A stretch of 64,000 nt of DNA. It comes from DATFQI01 sp963816955 (GTDB taxonomy: Bacteria > Actinomycetota > Thermoleophilia > Solirubrobacterales > Solirubrobacteraceae). The stretch spans positions 992,001 through 1,056,000 of the forward strand of contig CAWFME010000004.1 of assembly GCA_963816955.1 (NCBI GenBank). Direction: 5' to 3'. The notes under the pieces are model-generated. The model ran no database searches. It was not told the DNA's origin and saw only the letters and a list, made by a program, of their open reading frames with translations. The position numbers and the translations under genes are program-made. Shown in pieces: positions 21,607 through 29,836 of this stretch. The first letter of the stretch is position 1; the number at the start of each line of letters is the position of its first letter.

Positions 21607-22203
21607 ATGAGGCGGCCGGCCCTGCTGCGGCGGCCCGGCGGCCCGCGCCTGGCCTTGCGCACCGCCGACGGCACGCCCTCGGCGCCACCGGACGACCATC
21701 GGGTGGGGCTGCGCCTGCTCGAGCGCGCCGACCGGGAGGAGTTCCTGCGCCTGGCCGCCGAGAGCCGCTCCCTCCACCGGCCCTGGACCTACCCGCCCGA
21801 GCGCCCGGAGCAGTTCGACGAGCTGTTCGCGCGCTCGCGCCGCGACGACACCGTCTGCCTGTTGGCCTGCCTGCGCGACGGCGGCGCCATCGCTGGCGTG
21901 CTGATCATCTCCCAGATCGTGCGCGGGGCCTTCCAGTCCGCCTACCTCGGCTACTACGCGCACGAGCGGCACGCAGGGCAGGGCTACATGCGCGAGGCGA
22001 TGGCCCAGACCGTCGCGCACGCGTTCGGGCCGCTCGCGCTGCACCGGCTGGAGGCCAACATCCAGCCCGCCAACGCCGCGTCGGTCGCGCTGGCGCGCTC
22101 GGCCGGCTTCCGGCTGGAGGGCTTCTCGCCGCGCTACCTGCTGATCGGCGGGCAGTGGCGCGACCACGAGCGCTACGCGATCACGGCCGACGAGCCGGCC
22201 TAG
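21607..22203 (+). CDS. GNAT N-acetyltransferase, RimJ/RimL-like
   Basis: A ~198-residue acetyl-CoA-dependent N-acetyltransferase. Recognisable parts are GLRLLERADREEFLRL at the start of the fold, YLGYYAHERHAGQGYMREAM as the acetyl-CoA-binding V-loop, and LEANIQPANAASVALARSAGF followed by EGFSPRYL, typical of ribosomal-protein N-terminal acetyltransferases. ATG 21607 is preferred; an in-frame GTG at 21571 is possible. Its TAG shares CTAG with the convergent glycosidase gene. Substrate unknown. Confidence 0.85.
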   Translation: MRRPALLRRPGGPRLALRTADGTPSAPPDDHRVGLRLLERADREEFLRLAAESRSLHRPWTYPPERPEQFDELFARSRRDDTVCLLACLRDGGAIAGVLIISQIVRGAFQSAYLGYYAHERHAGQGYMREAMAQTVAHAFGPLALHRLEANIQPANAASVALARSAGFRLEGFSPRYLLIGGQWRDHERYAITADEPA

Positions 22204-23312
22204 CGGCAGCGGGTGGCGTCCGCGGGCGCCTTCGCGCAGCCCTGCAGGCGCCGGGCGGTCTTGCGGAACGCCGTGAGCGCGGGCACGGAGACGGTGCGTC
22301 CGCTGCGGACGCGCCGCAGGCCCGAGTAGTCGAACGAGTTCGGCGAGCCCTCGCGGGAGAGCCACGTGTACCAGAAGACCCGTTCGATCCCCAGGCGCCG
22401 GCGGTTGCGGGCGAGCAGGCGCACGCCGTCCTCCAGGCGCGCGGCCTGGCCGCGGTCGGTCGTCTCGAAGCCCGTCGTGTTCTTCGTCTTGCCCTTCGCG
22501 GCGGGCCAGGACAGCTCGGTGATCCAGATCTTCTTGTTGCGGTCGCCGAAGCGGCGCATCTCCTTGCGGGCGTACTCGGCGAGCCGGACCACGTTGCGCG
22601 GCTTGCCCGTGTACGGATGCAGGGCGACGGCGTCGAAGAACTTGCGGCCGCCGGCCTTGTAGACGCGCCGCAGCGCGATCCAGCTCTCGTTCGGCAGCCC
22701 GGCGAGGATCGTTCGCGAGCCGGGGTCGGCGGCGTCCAGCGCGCGGTCGGCGGCGCGCAGCAGCTTGACGTAGCTCCGGGCGAAGCCCTGGCCGCGCGGC
22801 GGCGTCCAGTAACGGGTCAGGTTCGGCTCGTTCCAGATCTGCCAGTCCTGGATCGGCCGTGCGGCGACCTCCGGATGCTCCGCCCACAGCGAGCCCTGCG
22901 GCCCGTAGCGCGCCACGAGCGTGCGCAGGAAGTCCCCGTAGAGCTTCGGATCGCGCGGGGGAGAGGTCTCGTCGCCGGCGCGGCTGGCCGCCCAGCCAGG
23001 CGTGCCGGTCACGATCGGGAGCACCGGCATCCCGCGCCGGGCCGCCTGCAGCACGACGCCGTCGAGGTGCGCGAGGTCGGGCGGCGCGGAGCCGTCGCGC
23101 TGGGCGCTCGGCCAGTAGAACGCCGTCCGCACGCCCTCGGCGCCGCTCGAGGCCATCAGGTCCCACTCGGCGTCCATCGCGCCCCCGGAGGTCAGCGGGC
23201 CGTCGGCGACGACGCCCAGCCAGCCGCGCGGCACGCTGCGCTCCGCCGCCGCGGTGGCGGGCAGGGCGAGCGCGATCAGGATCGAGAGTAGGGGGAGGGC
23301 AGCCAGGCGCAT
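22200..23312 (-). CDS. secreted TIM-barrel glycoside hydrolase-like protein
   Basis: A 370-residue exported protein with a clear signal peptide (ALPLLSILIALALPATAAA). The mature part looks like a clan A (beta/alpha)8 glycosidase: EGVRTAFYWPSAQ, PVLPIVTGTPGWA, the acid/base Glu in DWQIWNEPNLTRYW, FFDAVALHPYTGK, the nucleophile Glu in IWITELSWPAAKG, and ERVFWYTWL. This pattern resembles GH39/GH5-like proteins; the family and substrate are not certain. It is divergent from a glycosyltransferase at 23401 and shares CTAG with the GNAT gene. A GAGACT lies 6 nt before the ATG on the minus strand. Confidence 0.78.
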   Translation of the reverse strand: MRLAALPLLSILIALALPATAAAERSVPRGWLGVVADGPLTSGGAMDAEWDLMASSGAEGVRTAFYWPSAQRDGSAPPDLAHLDGVVLQAARRGMPVLPIVTGTPGWAASRAGDETSPPRDPKLYGDFLRTLVARYGPQGSLWAEHPEVAARPIQDWQIWNEPNLTRYWTPPRGQGFARSYVKLLRAADRALDAADPGSRTILAGLPNESWIALRRVYKAGGRKFFDAVALHPYTGKPRNVVRLAEYARKEMRRFGDRNKKIWITELSWPAAKGKTKNTTGFETTDRGQAARLEDGVRLLARNRRRLGIERVFWYTWLSREGSPNSFDYSGLRRVRSGRTVSVPALTAFRKTARRLQGCAKAPADATRCR

Positions 23313-23385
23313 CCGACGAGTCTCTCAACAGACCAACCCCACTCAGGTTGCGCTCCCGAGGCTGCCGTTCGCGGGGCGGCGCATC

Positions 23386-23391
23386 TACACT
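23386..23391 (+). promoter_or_regulatory. putative -10 element (TACACT)
   Basis: TACACT ends 9 nt before the GTG of the glycosyltransferase at 23401; no Shine-Dalgarno sequence is present. Confidence 0.4.
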
Positions 23392-23400
23392 CGCGCACCG

Positions 23401-24570
23401 GTGAGCACCCGTGTCGCACTCGTCCACGACTTCCTGCTCGACCTCCGGGGAGCGGAGCGGGTCTTCGCGGCGATCTGCGACGCCTGGCCCGAGGCGGACG
23501 TCTTCACGGCCGTCTACGACCCGAAGGGCACGGAAGGCCGCTTCGAGGCGCGCCACCCGCGGACGTCGTTCCTGCAGCGGCTGCGGCCGACCTCGCGCAC
23601 GTTCCGCCCGCTGCTGCCGCTGTACCCGCACGCGATCGAGTCGCTCGACCTGAGCGGCTATGACGTCGTCGTCTCCTCCTCGAGCGCCTGGGCGCACGGC
23701 GTGCTGGTCGACCCCGGCGCGGTGCACGTCTGCTACTGCCACAACCCGTTCCGCTACGCCTGGTCCGAGCGCGAGGCGACCCTGCGCGCCCGCGGGCCGC
23801 TGCTGCGCCCGCCGCTGCGGCTGCTGCTCAACCGCTGGCGCCAGTGGGACTACATCGCGGCCCAGCGCGTCGACGCGTACGTCGCCAACTCGCACCTGAC
23901 CGCCTCGCGCGTGCGCCGCTACCTGGGCCGCGAGGCGACGGTCCTGCACCCGCCCGTGGAGCTCGACCGCTTCGCGCCGGTGCCGATCGAGCGGGTCGGC
24001 GACCACTACCTCGTGCTGGCCGAGCTGATGGCCCACAAGCGGATCGACGTGGCGGTGCGCGCCTTCAACGCGCTCGGACGCCCGCTCGTGGTCGTCGGAG
24101 ACGGCCCGGAGCTGCGGCGGCTGCGCCGGCTGGCCGCGCCGAACGTTCGTTTCACGGGCCGGATCAGCGACCAGAGGGTCGCGGAGCTGCTCGCGACCTC
24201 GCGCGCGCTCGTCGTCACGGCGGCCGAGGAGTTCGGCATCGCGGCCGTCGAGTCGCTCGCCTCGGGCCGGCCGGTGATCGCGCTCGGGGCCGGCGGGGTG
24301 CGCGAGAGCGTGCGCGAGGGCGTCACGGGCGCCTACTACGAGCGCAACGAGCCAGAGTCCTTGGCCGGCGTGGTGGCGGGCTTCGACCCGCTGGGCATCG
24401 ATCCGGCCGCATGCGTGGAGACGGCGCGGCAGTTCGGGACGGACCGCTTCCGCGACCAGTTGCGCCGGATCGTCGACCGCGCGGTCGAGGCGGAGCGCGC
24501 CCCGCGGCCGCCCGCCGTGGTGACCGGACTGCTTCCGAGACGCACCCAGAAGCGCGCCGCCACCGGCTGA
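23401..24570 (+). CDS. family 4 glycosyltransferase
   Basis: A 389-residue GT-B enzyme. The N-terminal domain opens with RVALVHDFLLDLRGAERVF and contains VVVSSSSAWAHG and VCYCHNPFRYAW, a pattern typical of exopolysaccharide mannosyltransferases. The C-terminal domain has VLAELMAHKRIDVAVRAFN, VVVGDGPELRRLR, and the nucleotide-sugar block AAEEFGIAAVESLASGRPVI (E-x7-E). The tail is basic. It stands alone, divergent from a secreted glycosidase, and probably adds a sugar to a lipid-linked surface glycan on the cytoplasmic face. Donor sugar not predictable. Confidence 0.88.
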   Translation: MSTRVALVHDFLLDLRGAERVFAAICDAWPEADVFTAVYDPKGTEGRFEARHPRTSFLQRLRPTSRTFRPLLPLYPHAIESLDLSGYDVVVSSSSAWAHGVLVDPGAVHVCYCHNPFRYAWSEREATLRARGPLLRPPLRLLLNRWRQWDYIAAQRVDAYVANSHLTASRVRRYLGREATVLHPPVELDRFAPVPIERVGDHYLVLAELMAHKRIDVAVRAFNALGRPLVVVGDGPELRRLRRLAAPNVRFTGRISDQRVAELLATSRALVVTAAEEFGIAAVESLASGRPVIALGAGGVRESVREGVTGAYYERNEPESLAGVVAGFDPLGIDPAACVETARQFGTDRFRDQLRRIVDRAVEAERAPRPPAVVTGLLPRRTQKRAATG

Positions 24571-24579
24571 GAAATCGCC

Positions 24580-24598
24580 GGAATCCGGGCAGGATTCC
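24580..24598 (+). terminator. weak hairpin after glycosyltransferase
   Basis: GGAATCC and GGATTCC form a 7-bp stem with a 5-nt loop, ending 28 nt after the stop; no strong U-tract follows. Confidence 0.4.
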
Positions 24599-24831
24599 TC
24601 AGTTCAGTCTAAAACCTCGGTGCAGCGGGCAACAAAGTCCGTAACCCTCTGGCATCCTAGGGGTTGTGTTAGTGCGCGGACGCCCTTGGGCGGCCGTGTG
24701 TGCCTGATCTGCAGTGGCTCCCCAAAGCGTAGCTGCAGCCAGGTGACGGACTCAGGGTTGCGCCCGAACCTCCCCTCAGACGCGACCGAAGGCTTCGCCC
24801 GACGTACCGCCTCACGACGGAGCAGAGGTGG

Positions 24832-24860
24832 TTGCAACGGCAACTGGATCTTCGTATAAT
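24832..24860 (+). promoter_or_regulatory. near-consensus sigma-70 promoter of the sigma-factor gene
   Basis: TTGCAA (24832-24837) and a perfect TATAAT (24855-24860) are separated by exactly 17 bp, with the ATG 26 nt downstream. The -35 lies inside the small inverted repeat GTTGC-AACG-GCAAC (24831-24844), which could be an operator. Confidence 0.8.
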
Positions 24861-24886
24861 TCCTACTGAAACAGTTGGTTATTGAT

Positions 24887-25786
24887 ATGCCGAAAGGACT
24901 TAAGACGCCCACCATCACCGATACCCCGCGCCCCCGGAAGACCGACGCCGAGGCGGTCGCCGATCCCACGATGGACTCCCTTCAGCTTCTCCTGCGCGAG
25001 GCGGGCCGCTACCCGCTGCTCAAGCCCAGCGAGGAGATCGAGCTCGCCAAGCGCATCGAGAAGGGTGACCTGGACGCCAAGGATCGGATGATCAACTCCA
25101 ACCTGCGCCTCGTGGTGGCCAATGCGCGCCGCTACCAGGGCCAGGGCCTCGCGCTCGGAGATCTCATCCAGGAGGGCATGCTGGGTCTCATCCGCGCGGT
25201 CGAGAAGTTCGACTGGCGCAAGGGCTTCCGCTTCTCCACCTACGCCACGCTCTGGATCCGTCAGGCCATCCAGCGCGGCCTCGAGAACACGAGCCGGACG
25301 ATCCGGCTCCCCGTTCACGTGGCCCAGCGCTCCCGGAAGGTCGGGCGCATCGAGCGTGAGCTGACGACCAAGCTCGGCCACGAGCCGAGCGACGAGGAGA
25401 TCGCCGACGCTGCGGACCTGCCGCTCGCCGACGTGATCGAGATCCGCAAGGCGGATCGCGCCGTCGTGAGCCTCGACAAGCCGGTCGGCGACGATGGCGA
25501 CACCTCGTTCGGCGACCTGCTGGCGCTCGAGACGCCGGCGGTCGACGAGGAGGTCCACGAGGCCATCCGGTCGGAGACGCTGCTGACGGCCATCCAGGAG
25601 CTGCCCGCTCCGGAGCGCGACGTGATCGAGATGCGCTTCGGTGCCGGCGACCAGGAGCCGCAGACGCTCTCGCAGGCCGGCCGCAAGCTCGGTGTCTCCA
25701 CCGAGCGGGCCCGCCAGATCGAGGAGCGCGCCCTGAAGCGCCTCTCCCAGCGCCCCGAGCTGATGGCGCTGCGCGAGGCCGCGTAG
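24887..25786 (+). CDS. RNA polymerase sigma-70 factor, RpoD/SigA-like, without region 1.1
   Basis: A 299-residue sigma factor. Region 1.2 is seen as DSLQLLLREAGRYPLL. Region 2 contains INSNLRLVVANARRYQGQGL, DLIQEGMLGLIRAVEKFDW, FSTYATLWIRQAIQRGLEN and RTIRLPVHV. Region 3 is ELTTKLGHEPSDEEIA. Region 4 is LPAPERDVIEMRFG with the helix-turn-helix LGVSTERARQIEERALKRL. There is no acidic region 1.1, so this is either a compact primary factor or a group 2 factor. It has its own strong TTGCAA-17-TATAAT promoter and a good intrinsic terminator, so it is a monocistronic gene. ATG 24887 is preferred over TTG 24875. Confidence 0.93.
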   Translation: MPKGLKTPTITDTPRPRKTDAEAVADPTMDSLQLLLREAGRYPLLKPSEEIELAKRIEKGDLDAKDRMINSNLRLVVANARRYQGQGLALGDLIQEGMLGLIRAVEKFDWRKGFRFSTYATLWIRQAIQRGLENTSRTIRLPVHVAQRSRKVGRIERELTTKLGHEPSDEEIADAADLPLADVIEIRKADRAVVSLDKPVGDDGDTSFGDLLALETPAVDEEVHEAIRSETLLTAIQELPAPERDVIEMRFGAGDQEPQTLSQAGRKLGVSTERARQIEERALKRLSQRPELMALREAA

Positions 25787-25806
25787 AGCTGGACCTACTG
25801 GTAGGG

Positions 25807-25838
25807 AACGACCCGGCTCCGGCCGGGTCGTTTTCTTC
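25807..25838 (+). terminator. intrinsic terminator of the sigma-factor gene
   Basis: ACGACCCGGC and GCCGGGTCGT form a perfect 10-bp stem with a TCCG loop followed by TTTCTTCT, the clearest rho-independent terminator in the window. Confidence 0.92.
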
Positions 25839-25895
25839 TCGGACGCCACGGACGGCGTCCGTCGCCGTCAAGGCGCCGGCGGACGAAGGCGCTCG

Positions 25896-26552
25896 CTACT
25901 CATCCAGTTGCCTGACGTTGCCCGAGCCTTCGAGGCGCGAGCTCACGGACGGGCGGCCGCGGTAGGTCACGTTCCCGCTGCCCTCGACGATCAGCTCCAG
26001 CGAACGTGACACGCGCAGCTGGGAGTCGCCCGAGCCGTCGATGCGCACGCTGGCGTCCTGCGTGGAGAGGTCGCTGAGGTCGGTCTCGGCCGAGCCGTCG
26101 ACCTCCATCTCGAGGTCGTCGACGCGGCCGCGCGCCCGCACGTCGCCGGAGCCGTTCACGCGCAGCTCGAAGGACTTCGCGGACAGGCCGCTGAGCGTGA
26201 CGTCCGCCTGGCCGTCCACGCGCAGGGCCAGCAGCGCCGGCACGCCGAGGCTGATCTGCACGTCGCCGAGCGGGTCCGGGCCGATCGTCAGGCCGCGCGA
26301 CTTGGTGGAGACGCGCAGCACGTCGCCCACGACCTCGGTCTTGATGCGGTCGATCGACTTCGAGCCCGACGTGATGCGAACGCCCGGGTCCGGGCGGTTG
26401 AAGAGGCGGATGTCGAGCGACAGGTCGCCCGAGACCTCAAGCCGCGTGAAGCCGCCGAGGTCACGGGTCTGCGAGACGGGCGGGCCGCTGTCGCAGCCGG
26501 CCAGCGCCGCCGCTGCGGCCAGCGCGGCGAGGAGCGCGAGCGGGCGCCTCAC
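25896..26552 (-). CDS. DUF2807 (GIN-domain) lipoprotein
   Basis: A 218-residue exported lipoprotein: signal peptide ending in the lipobox LAGC near residue 20, then a repetitive beta-solenoid of the DUF2807/putative auto-transporter adhesin head type. Recurring short strands end in GSGD, GSAE, GSGN (VNGSGDVRARG, VDGSAETDLS, IDGSGDSQLR, VEGSGNVTYRG). Its GTG overlaps the stop of the upstream sensor kinase by 4 nt, so the two are cotranscribed and the lipoprotein may be linked to envelope sensing. Molecular function unknown. Confidence 0.85.
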   Translation of the reverse strand: MRRPLALLAALAAAAALAGCDSGPPVSQTRDLGGFTRLEVSGDLSLDIRLFNRPDPGVRITSGSKSIDRIKTEVVGDVLRVSTKSRGLTIGPDPLGDVQISLGVPALLALRVDGQADVTLSGLSAKSFELRVNGSGDVRARGRVDDLEMEVDGSAETDLSDLSTQDASVRIDGSGDSQLRVSRSLELIVEGSGNVTYRGRPSVSSRLEGSGNVRQLDE

Positions 26553-27856
26553 GGGCGCTCCAGCGGCAGGTCGGCGACGACGGTGGTGCCGCCGCCGGGG
26601 GGAGAGGTCACCTCGAAGCGGCCGTCGAGCGCCGCCACGCGGTCATTGAGGCCGCGCAGGCCGGTGCCGCGCCGCGGGTCGGCGCCGCCGGCCCCGTCGT
26701 CGCGCACCGTCACGCGCAGGCGGCCGCGGTCCTCGGCCAGCTCCACCCACGCCCTCGCCTCGTCGCCGGCGTACTTGGCGACGTTGGTGAGCGCCTCGGC
26801 GGTGATGAAGTACGCGGTCGCCTCGACGGCGGGCGGGAGCCGGTGCTCGGGCACGCCGGAGATCTCGACCTTGAAGGGCGCGCGCGCGGCGAGCGCCTCG
26901 AGGGCCGCGATCAGCCCGCGGTCGGCCAGCAGGGCGGGGTGGATGCCGCGCGCCAGCTCGCGCAGCTCCTTGACCGCCTCGGTCGCCTCCTCGCGGGCGC
27001 GCGCCACCAGCGGGGCGGCGCCGGCCGGGTCCTTCTCGAGCTTGGTCTCGACCACGCCGAGCAGCACGTTGAGCGCCACGAGACGCTGCTGGGCGCCGTC
27101 GTGGAGGTCGCGCTCGATCCGGCGCCGCTCGTCGTCGGCGGCGGCCAGGATGCGCGCGCTGGCGTCCTTGAGGCCCTCGACGCGCTCGCGCAGCTCGACC
27201 GAGCTCGGGCCGAGCATGACCCGCGCGCACACGCCGTAGAGCCACGCGAGGCCGTTGAAGACGTGCAGGCAGCCGAGGAACAGCAGCGCCCCCACGGGCA
27301 CGGCGGCGATCGCCGCGACCGGGTTGTCGATCTCCCACCCGAAGAAGATCACCGGCGTGATCGCGACCAGCACCGGGGCGAAGAACAGCACGACCGAGCT
27401 GAACCCGAGCAGCGAGATCGCCGAGTAGGCGACGACGCCCATCGGCAGCTTCCCGAGCAGGAACACGAGCGACTTCCAGGTCACGGGGTCGCGCAGCCAG
27501 AGCTGGACGCGCTGGCGCCAGTTGGAGTGGATGCCGCCCTCGAGCGGCGGGTGGATCGAGATCCGCAGCAGCCGGCGGGCGAGCGTGCGCTCGACGGCCG
27601 CCATCGCCCGCAGGGCGAACAGCGTGGCCACCAGCAGGACGATCCCGACCACGATCACCGCGAGCCCGGCGCCGACCGAGAGCCCCGCGACGAGGATCGC
27701 GACGTAGGCGACGCCGAGCGGGAGCGCGAGCAGCAGGTAGAGGACGTTCCGGTAGCTCTGGGCCTCCCGCGCGACGCGGGCGAACCGTCCCAGGGACGCC
27801 GCGGTGAAGCGGCGCCTGCGGTGGCGCCCGCTCACCAGGACCCCGGTTGTGCTCAT
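26549..27856 (-). CDS. membrane sensor histidine kinase, NarL/DesK class (no adjacent response regulator)
   Basis: A 435-residue kinase. Residues ~40-225 carry about six hydrophobic helices in a PF13796-like sensor arrangement. A short coiled linker leads to the HisKA_3 phosphoacceptor block ERDLHDGAQQRLVALNVLLG (His near residue 250). The ATPase domain follows, with TAEALTNVAKYA (N box), VRDDGAGG (G1) and GTGLRGLNDRVAALDG (G2). The class pairs with LuxR-type regulators, but none lies next to it; the only partner is the DUF2807 lipoprotein downstream. ATG 27856 is 7 nt from TAGGCT on the minus strand, indicating a leaderless start. Confidence 0.9.
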   Translation of the reverse strand: MSTTGVLVSGRHRRRRFTAASLGRFARVAREAQSYRNVLYLLLALPLGVAYVAILVAGLSVGAGLAVIVVGIVLLVATLFALRAMAAVERTLARRLLRISIHPPLEGGIHSNWRQRVQLWLRDPVTWKSLVFLLGKLPMGVVAYSAISLLGFSSVVLFFAPVLVAITPVIFFGWEIDNPVAAIAAVPVGALLFLGCLHVFNGLAWLYGVCARVMLGPSSVELRERVEGLKDASARILAAADDERRRIERDLHDGAQQRLVALNVLLGVVETKLEKDPAGAAPLVARAREEATEAVKELRELARGIHPALLADRGLIAALEALAARAPFKVEISGVPEHRLPPAVEATAYFITAEALTNVAKYAGDEARAWVELAEDRGRLRVTVRDDGAGGADPRRGTGLRGLNDRVAALDGRFEVTSPPGGGTTVVADLPLERP

Positions 27857-27863
27857 GCTCTTG

Positions 27864-27869
27864 AGCCTA
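27864..27869 (-). promoter_or_regulatory. putative leaderless -10 element (TAGGCT)
   Basis: On the minus strand TAGGCT ends exactly 7 nt before the ATG of the sensor kinase gene. Confidence 0.45.
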
Positions 27870-27897
27870 GGCCGCATCGAGCCTCGCGCCTTTACGG

Positions 27898-28779
27898 CTA
27901 GCTCCCGATTTCCCTGCGCAGCGCCGCCAACTGGGCACGCTCGCGCGCGCTGTCGCGGCGGAGCGCGGCGCGCGCGGCGATCCGGGTGGCGAAGGTGAGC
28001 AGCTGGGCGGCGTCGTCGAGCGCGCGGGCCCGTGGACCGAGGGTGCCTTCGACCGTCTCGCGGCGGCGGCCGGCGAGCAGCGCGAACGGCTCGCCGTCGC
28101 GGAGGACGCTGTGCCCGCCGGTGTGGCGCACGCGCAGCTGCGGGTGCAGGACCGTCGGGATGCCGAGGGCGCGGGCGCGCAGGCCGAGCTCCATGTCCTC
28201 CGCGAGCAGGTGGACCGCCGGATCGAACGGGCCGAGCTCGCGCAGCAGGTCCGTGCGCGCGGCCAGGCACGCGGCGATCGCCCAGCCGACGCTGCGCGGG
28301 CGCTCGGCGCGGTAGGGCTCGGCGCGCTCGCGCAGCGCCCGCGGCAGCAGCGGCGGATGCACGAGCGCGGGCAGCAGCGCCCCGACGGTGCCGGGAAGCG
28401 GGTGCGCGGAGCGCTGGACGCGGCCGTCGGGTTCGAGCAGCCGGGGGGCGTGCAGGGCACGGGGTGGGATTCGCGCCAGCGCTGCGAGCTCATGCAGGGA
28501 GTGGTCGACAAGCTCGGTGTCCGGGTTGAGCAGGATGGTGACGTCGTGGCGGGCCCGGGCGACGCCGGCGTTGTTGGCGGCGCCGAAGCCCGGGTTGTCG
28601 GGCAGGTCGACGAGCTCGGCTCGGTGTGCCCGTGCGCGGGCCGGACCGTCGTCGCGCGAGCCCGTGTCCACGACGATCAACTGGGCGTCAGGCGCGTGGC
28701 GCTCCAGCGTCGGCAGCAGCGCCGTCAGCTCGGGGCCCGAGTCGTGCAGGACGGTGACGATCGAGAACGGCGGGCTCAT
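27898..28779 (-). CDS. family 2 glycosyltransferase (rhamnosyltransferase-like)
   Basis: A 293-residue GT-A enzyme. It begins FSIVTVLHDSGPEL, has the nucleotide-sugar site VVDTGSRDDGP, NPGFGAANNAGV, and LLNPDTEL supplying the DxD-like metal site. Acceptor-side segments GPFDPAVHLLAEDMELGLRA (ED motif) and RVRHTGGHS follow. The pattern resembles rhamnosyl- or galactofuranosyl-transferases. It overlaps the upstream GT4 gene by 4 nt (ATGA), so both act in one pathway. A cytoplasmic surface-glycan assembly role is inferred from context. Confidence 0.85.
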   Translation of the reverse strand: MSPPFSIVTVLHDSGPELTALLPTLERHAPDAQLIVVDTGSRDDGPARARAHRAELVDLPDNPGFGAANNAGVARARHDVTILLNPDTELVDHSLHELAALARIPPRALHAPRLLEPDGRVQRSAHPLPGTVGALLPALVHPPLLPRALRERAEPYRAERPRSVGWAIAACLAARTDLLRELGPFDPAVHLLAEDMELGLRARALGIPTVLHPQLRVRHTGGHSVLRDGEPFALLAGRRRETVEGTLGPRARALDDAAQLLTFATRIAARAALRRDSARERAQLAALRREIGS

Positions 28780-29828
28780 CGTGCGATCGCCTCCACCGCG
28801 GCGGCCATCCGCGCGGCGGACGCCTCGACGGGGAACCGCTCGGCGCGCGCGCGGGCTGACTCGGGCGGCGGCGGGCCGGCGAGCAGCGCTCGGACGAGCT
28901 CCGCGCCGGCCGCGGCGTCGCCGGGCGCGTACAGCCGCCCGGCGCCGTCGGCGACGATCTCCAGCGGCCCGGCCGCCGCGGGCGCCGCGACCGGCCGCCC
29001 GCACGCGAGCGCCTCCAGCAGCGCCATCCCGAACGGCTCGGCGTCGGCGCAGTGCAGCAGCAGGTGCGCGCGGGCGAGCGCCTCGCGCGGGTCCGCGACC
29101 GCCCCCGAGAACGTCACCCGCCCGGCCAGGTCGCCCTGTGCGGCGCGCTCGCGCAGGGCGGCCTCGAAGGCCTGGCCGTCGCCCGGCAGCGGCGCGCCCG
29201 CCAACTCGAGCTGCAGCTCGGGGACGAGGGCGGCGATCTCGAGCGCCAGGTCAGGACGCTTCCACGGCACCAGGGCGCCGAGCACGAGCGCCCGGGGCGG
29301 CCCCTCGGCCGGCGGCAGCACCCGCCACGCTCCGAGATCCACGCCCGGATGCAGCACGGTGGCGGCGGCCCGGACGTCGCGCGCGACCGCGTGCGAGGTG
29401 GCCACGACGCCGTCGGCGCGGCGGCTCGCGGCGCGCACGGCGGCTCCCACGGCGGCGCCGGGCAGCAGGTCGTGGTGGACGGCGAGCCAGGGCGTCCCGG
29501 CGAGCGGCGCCGCGGCGGCGGCGAGCACGGCGCGGGCGCTCCAGGCCACCAGCGCGGCTGGGCGGCGGCGGCGGGCGATCCGCGCGGCGTCGACGGCGAG
29601 CCCCGCGAGCCGACCGGCCGCGGCCACGCGGGCCGTGCGCAGGCGCAGCGAGCGGTTGCGGATCGGCTCGACCTGCAGCCCCGCGCCGCGCGCCGCCGCG
29701 GCCAGCGGCCCCTCCGGGCAGGCGACCAGCGCCGGCCGCCCGAGCCGGGCGGCGCAGTCGAGCAGCACGCGTTCCGCTCCCCCGAGCACGCCGGAGTAGG
29801 ACAAGAACAGGACCGGGGGGTCGTCCAT
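28776..29828 (-). CDS. family 4 glycosyltransferase
   Basis: A 350-residue Ala/Arg-rich GT-B enzyme. VLFLSYSGVLGGAERVLLD opens the acceptor domain; VVATSHAVARDV and VLHPGVDLGAW lie mid-protein; VLGALVPWKRPDLALEIAAL opens the donor domain; and the donor-binding block DAEPFGMALLEALACGRPV (E-x7-E) is near residue 265. ATG 29828 lies 9 nt after GATGCT on the minus strand. It heads a two-gene unit with the GT2 enzyme and is divergent from the flippase at 29851 with only 22 nt between the starts. Confidence 0.85.
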   Translation of the reverse strand: MDDPPVLFLSYSGVLGGAERVLLDCAARLGRPALVACPEGPLAAAARGAGLQVEPIRNRSLRLRTARVAAAGRLAGLAVDAARIARRRRPAALVAWSARAVLAAAAAPLAGTPWLAVHHDLLPGAAVGAAVRAASRRADGVVATSHAVARDVRAAATVLHPGVDLGAWRVLPPAEGPPRALVLGALVPWKRPDLALEIAALVPELQLELAGAPLPGDGQAFEAALRERAAQGDLAGRVTFSGAVADPREALARAHLLLHCADAEPFGMALLEALACGRPVAAPAAAGPLEIVADGAGRLYAPGDAAAGAELVRALLAGPPPPESARARAERFPVEASAARMAAAVEAIAR

Positions 29829-29836
29829 GGCGCGGG

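Larger units (their letters stand above)
24571..24886. other. 316-bp non-coding gap with structured segments and the sigma-factor promoter
   Basis: The only gap over 300 bases in the window, with visibly lower GC than its surroundings. It holds a 7-bp hairpin after the glycosyltransferase (24580-24598), then ~230 bp with self-complementary segments. One pairs CCTG..CTGCAG with CTGCAG..CAGG around 24698-24742; another is an AACCC/GGGTT stem near 24645-24665. The sigma-gene promoter follows. Short open frames on both strands (24620-24859 plus, 24604-24969 minus) have no recognisable product and uncharacteristic codon usage. It does not match tRNA, tmRNA, RNase P or SRP RNA motifs that I can recognise. 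A small RNA or long leader is possible. Confidence 0.5.

Noticed and set aside
24620..24859. 79-residue plus-strand frame in the same gap
   Set aside because: Runs into the -10 of the sigma promoter and has no conserved pattern; not a supportable gene.
24571..24886. tRNA, tmRNA, 6S, SRP or RNase P RNA in the largest gap
   Set aside because: None of the conserved motifs I know (T-loop GGTTCGA, CCA end, RNase P or SRP tetraloop cores) could be found.
24604..24969. 121-residue minus-strand frame in the gap before the sigma gene
   Set aside because: It overlaps the sigma promoter and gene start, has no recognisable domain and atypical codon usage; treated as non-coding.
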